64,000 nt of DNA from JAGVSR01 sp964458265 (GTDB lineage: Bacteria > Pseudomonadota > Alphaproteobacteria > Rhizobiales > Hyphomicrobiaceae), in assembly GCA_964458265.1 (NCBI GenBank), contig CAYWIF010000015.1:1-64000 (forward strand), written 5' to 3'. The position numbers and the translations under genes were made by a program. Of this stretch, positions 60,257 to 64,000 are shown piece after piece. Under the pieces are notes generated by a model. It did not search any database and was not told where the DNA came from. It saw only the letters and a list, made by a program, of their open reading frames with translations. The number at the start of each line of letters is the position of its first letter. Position 1 is the stretch's first letter.

Positions 60257-61315
60257 TTACCTCGGCAGCACGACCCAGGCATCGAAGTCCAGGATGACGC
60301 CGTCGGCATAGTCGCCGCTCTCAGTCTTCAGCGGGAAGGCCGCGCAATCCTGATTCTTGACGGCAACCAGTCGTATGCGCAGCGCACCCACATCCGTCCG
60401 GCCGGGAATCTCGGACTTTTCGAGAATTTCCGACCAGGCGTAAACCGTATCGCCAGCGAACAACGGAGCGACATGCCGGCCGCCGTTGATGGCCGCCAAA
60501 TGGAAGGCATTGTTCAGCCCATTGAATGACAGTGCGCGGGCGAGCGAGATGACGACGCCGCCATAGATGATCCGCTTGCCGAACCGGCCCTTCGATTCCG
60601 TGTGTTGGTTGAAATGCACTTTGGCGGTGTTCTGGTAGAGCCGGGTCGCCATCTGGTGCTCGGCTTCCTCGATCGTCATGCCGTCGACGTGATCGATCTT
60701 TTCGCCCACCTCATAGTCGCCCCAACGGTAGGGGCTTCCTGCCAGGGCCAAATCGTAGGCCGCGCTGTTGATCGCGGGCACCGCCGACCCCAGCTCCGAA
60801 GGATCAATCCGGTCCGGCAGCTTCGGCACCACCGCCTCGCCGACGGGCGAATTCTTGTCGCGCTTCCGCACCATGACCCAGCGGACGTATTCGAGAACCA
60901 CTTCGCCCTTCTGGTTGCGCCCCGTCGAACGAACGTAGACCGTACCGGTTTCCTTGTTGGAGTTTTCCTTAAGACCGATGACTTCCGAGACGGTCGCCAG
61001 GGTGTCGCCCGGATATGCCGGCCGAAGGAAACGCCCGCCAGCGTACCCGAGATTTGCGATCGCATTGAGCGAGATGTCTGGCACCGTCTTGCCGAAGACG
61101 ACGTGGAACGTCAGCAGATCATCGAGCGGCGCGCGCGGATACCCAATTGCCTTGGCGAATTGGTCCGACGAAGTCACCGCAAATCGCGGCCCGTAGAGGC
61201 TCATGTAAACGGCGGCGTCGCCCTCCGTAACGGTCCGGGGCGTTGCATGCGTCAGGATTTGCCCGAACGTATAGTCTTCAAAGAAGTTGCCCGGATTGGT
61301 CTTCGTGGTCGTCAT
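60257..61315 (-). CDS. mch: Mesaconyl-CoA hydratase, double MaoC domain
   Basis: A 352-aa two-hotdog-domain enzyme. GNFFEDYTFGQILTHATPRTVTEGDAAVY begins the first MaoC domain. The second domain has HQMATRLYQNTAKVHFNQH and GGVVISLARALSFNG. Length and the two-domain layout fit mesaconyl-C1-CoA hydratase (beta-methylmalyl-CoA dehydratase) of the ethylmalonyl-CoA pathway. Its partner lyase gene lies 139 bp upstream in the same direction. The pathway lets bacteria grow on C1 and C2 compounds without isocitrate lyase. ATG 61315 gives the family length. Confidence 0.85.
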   Translation of the reverse strand: MTTTKTNPGNFFEDYTFGQILTHATPRTVTEGDAAVYMSLYGPRFAVTSSDQFAKAIGYPRAPLDDLLTFHVVFGKTVPDISLNAIANLGYAGGRFLRPAYPGDTLATVSEVIGLKENSNKETGTVYVRSTGRNQKGEVVLEYVRWVMVRKRDKNSPVGEAVVPKLPDRIDPSELGSAVPAINSAAYDLALAGSPYRWGDYEVGEKIDHVDGMTIEEAEHQMATRLYQNTAKVHFNQHTESKGRFGKRIIYGGVVISLARALSFNGLNNAFHLAAINGGRHVAPLFAGDTVYAWSEILEKSEIPGRTDVGALRIRLVAVKNQDCAAFPLKTESGDYADGVILDFDAWVVLPR

Positions 61316-61454
61316 GGCGCACCCTCGTCTCGCAAGGTCGGAATTCGATCGGAAAATCAAGGTTTCCCGACGCGATTAGAGAGTCTCGCCCTGACTGTCC
61401 ATCGGCAATGCCGTCGCCAATGCCATCCCGCGCCGCGCGCAAGCGTCGCAGCGC

Positions 61455-62348
61455 TCAGAACCAGTCGTCGATCTCGCGCACTGCGTGCGCGATCGCCGCC
61501 GTCCGCCGCGCCATAACCAGATGCAGCCTCTCGACCATTTTGCCATCGACTGTGATGACGCCTTTGTGCGCATTGGCCGGCTGAGAGAAGGCATCGATGA
61601 TCTTGCGCGACCACTCCACCTCTTCGTCCGTCGGCGTAAACACCTCGTTGCAAGGTCCGACTTGGGATGGATGGATCAGCGTTTTACCGTCCATGCCAAG
61701 CGTGCGGCCATGCTCGCACTCCTTGCGGAACCCGTCTTCGTCTTTGAAGTCGTTATAGACGCCGTCGATGATGTCGAGACCGAAGGCCCGCGCGGCCACG
61801 ATCGTCAGGGCCAGCCACGGCACAATGGCAAAGCGGTTATCGAGGGCCCGCGCCCGCGACTCCTTTAACAGATCGTTGGTTCCAAGTACGAAGCACTCGA
61901 GCCTGTTTTCCGGATCCATGGCCACCGCCGCGATCTCGCGCGCGTATAGGATCGCCTGCGGCGTCTCCATCATCGCCCAGATGCGCGTCCGTTCCGGTGC
62001 ATTCACCGACTTCAGGATCTTGGCGGCGCTGATGATGTCGCCGGGGTGCGCCACCTTGGGAATGAGGATCGCATCCGGAGCCGCCTCCGCAGCCGCCAAG
62101 AGATCGGCCGTCCCCCACACCGTTTCCAGCGCGTTCGTGCGGATCACAAGTTCGCGCCGGCCGTATCCACCCTCGCGCACCGCAAAGCACACCCGCTCAC
62201 GCGCCTGAACCTTCGCTTCCGGTGCCACCGAATCTTCCAGATCGAGGATCACCGCGTCGGCCGGCAGCGACTTCGCCTTCTCCAGCGCTCTGTTGTTGGC
62301 GCCCGGCATATAGAGCACGCTGCGGTGTGGGCGGATGTTCGTCTTCAT
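61455..62348 (-). CDS. CoA-ester lyase / malyl-CoA thioesterase family (HpcH/HpaI)
   Basis: A 297-aa member of the citrate-lyase beta/malyl-CoA lyase family. RSVLYMPGANNRALEKAKSL at the start, DAVILDLEDSVAPEAK (metal-ligand region) and ETPQAILYAREIA with the catalytic Glu are typical. NDLLKESRAR and GMDGKTLIHPSQ follow. In the ethylmalonyl-CoA pathway relatives act as (3S)-malyl-CoA thioesterase (Mcl2) or malyl/beta-methylmalyl-CoA lyase. The length and sequence look closer to Mcl2, but I cannot separate them with certainty. A perfect palindrome lies 22 bp upstream of the ATG. Confidence 0.85.
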   Translation of the reverse strand: MKTNIRPHRSVLYMPGANNRALEKAKSLPADAVILDLEDSVAPEAKVQARERVCFAVREGGYGRRELVIRTNALETVWGTADLLAAAEAAPDAILIPKVAHPGDIISAAKILKSVNAPERTRIWAMMETPQAILYAREIAAVAMDPENRLECFVLGTNDLLKESRARALDNRFAIVPWLALTIVAARAFGLDIIDGVYNDFKDEDGFRKECEHGRTLGMDGKTLIHPSQVGPCNEVFTPTDEEVEWSRKIIDAFSQPANAHKGVITVDGKMVERLHLVMARRTAAIAHAVREIDDWF

Positions 62349-62369
62349 CGAAAGTGCGATCCGGACCTA

Positions 62370-62388
62370 ATTGTTGCACCGCAACAAT
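62370..62388. promoter_or_regulatory. Perfect palindrome in the lyase-pyridoxal kinase divergent region
   Basis: ATTGTTGC-acc-GCAACAAT is a perfect 8-bp inverted repeat with a 3-nt centre, 22 bp upstream of the lyase start. A half-site ATTGTTGCAC recurs at 62468-62477 at the start of the next gene. The form is that of a dimeric repressor or activator site; TTGC-N-GCAA type sites are known for short-chain acyl-CoA regulators. The identity of the regulator is unknown. Confidence 0.5.
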
Positions 62389-62452
62389 ACGCCAGGCCAA
62401 CCCGGTTCACAAACGGCCTTTCGGCGAATACCGTCCATAAACTGGGAGAGCA

Positions 62453-63274
62453 TTGATCGTGGCACGAATTGTTGCACTGTCATCGTTCGTGTCGCGTGGC
62501 CACGTCGGGCTGCGGGCCTTGGTTCCAGCACTTGAACGATGCGGCCACGACGTGATCGCCCTGCCGACCGTGACCTTTTCCAGTCACGCGGCCTACCCGC
62601 ACGTCGCCGGCCACGCGCTCGAACCCGGACAATTGGAGCGAATGGCCGCAGCCATCGACGCGAACGGGTGGCTGACGGCCGACATGGTCATCACGGGCTA
62701 CCTCCCTTCACCAACCCACGTCACTTTCGCTGCTGATCTGGTCGATCGCATCCGCCGCCGGTCGCCGGGGGCGACATATGTTTGCGACCCCGTCCTCGGC
62801 GACGAACCTCGCGGACTATATCTGCCGGCTGAGACCGCCGCGCTCGTCAAGACCGGCCTGCTCCCGCGCGCCCAGGTGATCACGCCGAACGCCTTCGAAC
62901 TCGGCTGGCTGGCCAATCGGTCCATCGCCAACGTCGACGACGCGATAAAGGCAGCAAAAGCACTAAATATTCCCATGGTTCTGGCGACCTCCATAGCCGC
63001 CGGCCCCGGTCACCTCGCCACGATGTTGGCCAGTGGCGGCGGCGCGGTACTGACCCGCGTTGCCCGGCGGGCGTCGGCGCCATCGGGCACCGGCGATCTA
63101 CTTACAGGGCTGTTCGCCGGCCTACTTGCCAGCGGCTCCGCCGCCCAGGAAGCGTTGGCAGTTTCGAGCGCTTGGCTGGATGAAATCCTGACCACGAACG
63201 CTGACAGCGATGACCTTTCCCTCGACCGGCTCTATGCGGCCCCTCCGACCGGCCTCTTGGTCGCACCCGTGTAG
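62453..63274 (+). CDS. pdxY: Pyridoxal kinase-like PfkB/ribokinase-family protein
   Basis: A 273-aa kinase of the PdxY/PdxK group, which phosphorylates pyridoxal to supply PLP. SSFVSRGHVGLRALVPALERCGHDVIALPTV has the SxVxxGxVG-type substrate loop. DPVLGDEPRGLYLP and ITPNAFELGWL follow. APSGTGDLLTGLFAGLL is the GTGD catalytic anion-hole motif. The start TTG 62453 has GGGAG five bases upstream; GTG 62459 is an alternative. It is divergent from the lyase gene. Confidence 0.88.
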   Translation: MIVARIVALSSFVSRGHVGLRALVPALERCGHDVIALPTVTFSSHAAYPHVAGHALEPGQLERMAAAIDANGWLTADMVITGYLPSPTHVTFAADLVDRIRRRSPGATYVCDPVLGDEPRGLYLPAETAALVKTGLLPRAQVITPNAFELGWLANRSIANVDDAIKAAKALNIPMVLATSIAAGPGHLATMLASGGGAVLTRVARRASAPSGTGDLLTGLFAGLLASGSAAQEALAVSSAWLDEILTTNADSDDLSLDRLYAAPPTGLLVAPV

Positions 63275-63371
63275 AGCCTAGGAACGCTTTCATGTCGGCT
63301 TGACAATGCCGGTCAAACGCCAACCTATCCCGCGGAATGACACGCCACTCGATCGAACGGGATAACTGACG

Positions 63372-64000
63372 ATGTCTTCTTTTCCTGAATCGCTGACCGA
63401 CCGCTACCGCCGCTTCAAACACCGCATCTACGTGCCGAACGCCGACAGCTACGAAGAGCTGGCCACCTTTGGCCAGAACCCCGAAATCATGGTCGTTTCG
63501 TGCTGCGACAGCCGCGTGGACCCCGAGACGATCTTCAACGCCATGCCAGGCGAATTGTTTGTCGCCCGCAACGTGGCCAACCTCATCCCGCCCTACGAAC
63601 TGGGTGGCAAGTTTCATGGCGTCAGCGCCGCACTCGAGTTTGCCGTGTTGAACCTGCGCGTGAAGCACATCGTCGTGGTGGGACACGCCAACTGCGGCGG
63701 TGTCAAAGCGGCCCTCGATCAGTCCGCCGCCATCCAAACGGAATCGATGTTTATCTCGCGTTGGATGTCGATGCTCGACGAAGCACGGCTATCGGTCCTC
63801 GCCGCCAACCAGACCAAATCGCAAGCCGAAAAGCAGGAAGCGCTGGAAAAGGAAGGCGTCAAGTTGTCGATCAAGAACTTGCGCTCGTTCCCGTTCGTCC
63901 GCGAGCGCGAGGAAAAGGGCAAGCTGAACCTTCACGGCGCCCACTTCGATATCCGTACGGGAACCCTCTCGGTTCTCAACCACTCGCGCGGAACGTTCTT
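63372..64000 (+). CDS. Beta carbonic anhydrase, 3' end cut by the window
   Basis: At least 209 aa of a beta-class carbonic anhydrase, which interconverts CO2 and bicarbonate. Zinc ligands are VVSCCDSRVDPE (Cys44 or Cys45, with Asp46 and Arg48 as the catalytic dyad), GHANCGG with His105 and Cys108. NVANLIPPYE and HGVSAALEFAVLNL are typical. The reading frame is open to the window edge near the usual end of the family (about 215-230 aa), so only a short tail is missing. Its bicarbonate could feed carboxylases such as crotonyl-CoA carboxylase/reductase. Confidence 0.93.
   Translation, partial: MSSFPESLTDRYRRFKHRIYVPNADSYEELATFGQNPEIMVVSCCDSRVDPETIFNAMPGELFVARNVANLIPPYELGGKFHGVSAALEFAVLNLRVKHIVVVGHANCGGVKAALDQSAAIQTESMFISRWMSMLDEARLSVLAANQTKSQAEKQEALEKEGVKLSIKNLRSFPFVREREEKGKLNLHGAHFDIRTGTLSVLNHSRGTF

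Overview
The window looks like about 64 kb of a GC-rich alphaproteobacterial chromosome, most likely order Hyphomicrobiales and plausibly a Hyphomicrobium-type relative. The evidence is gene order (rpmH-rnpA-yidC-engB-argB, atpHAGDC, sucCD-sucAB-lpd, sdhCDAB), a HIG1-type small membrane protein, and the pairing of a mesaconyl-CoA hydratase with a malyl/citramalyl-CoA lyase-family enzyme. That pairing is typical of ethylmalonyl-CoA pathway organisms. A run of 100 Ns at 30530-30629 shows this is a draft scaffold.

Positions 1 to about 9005 are accessory DNA ending at the 3' end of a tRNA-Arg gene (9006-9082, minus strand), the classic seat of an integrated mobile element. This arm holds an unknown protein coupled to an ankyrin protein, a candidate oriT, a block of seven hairpins, mobC and a relaxase. 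It also holds a compact leftward operon: a 198-aa unknown, a QueC/QatC-like PP-loop enzyme, an XRE-ImmA metallopeptidase and a PIN-domain protein. A Fic AMPylase lies divergently from that operon. No integrase or type IV secretion gene is visible, so the element is mobilizable rather than self-transmissible as far as can be seen, and its left end is outside the window. The QueC-like/ImmA/PIN operon is my best candidate for an undescribed system. It has its own operator-covered promoter, and every gene junction overlaps.

From 9083 onward the DNA is core chromosome. 9.3-14.2 kb is a leftward cluster of a histidine kinase, a mercuric-reductase-like flavoprotein, a TVP38 membrane protein and a DUF547 protein. 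14.2-21.3 kb is the rpmH-rnpA-yidC-engB block, a ClpN-domain proline-rich membrane protein, argB and a pyrimidine nucleotidase. 21.3-27.1 kb holds etfB-etfA-hbd-SDR (acyl-CoA and reduced-flavin metabolism), a rhomboid protease, a cobalamin adenosyltransferase and the HIG1 protein. 27.4-31.8 kb runs rightward: envC, ctpA and two rppH-type Nudix hydrolases. 31.8-37.2 kb is the F1 ATP synthase operon with an extra zinc-ribbon gene. 37.6-43.9 kb holds a membrane protein, priA, transaldolase/F6P aldolase, HU, an Old Yellow Enzyme and xerC. 44.0-60.0 kb is a near-complete TCA-cycle segment (lpd, sucB, sucA, sucD, sucC, mdh, then sdhB-sdhA-sdhD-sdhC), interrupted by zapE, an array of palindromic repeats and a tiny histone H1-like gene. 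60.2-64.0 kb holds mesaconyl-CoA hydratase, the lyase, a pyridoxal kinase-like gene and the start of a beta carbonic anhydrase.

The metabolic genes fit together. ETF, hbd, the adenosyltransferase (a B12 cofactor for acyl-CoA mutases), mesaconyl-CoA hydratase and the lyase support C2/C4 acyl-CoA assimilation. That feeds the TCA genes, whose electrons support the ATP synthase encoded in between. The non-coding structures of most interest are the eight-unit palindrome array at 54653-54932, which shows compensatory base changes, and the operator pairs around the accessory operons.
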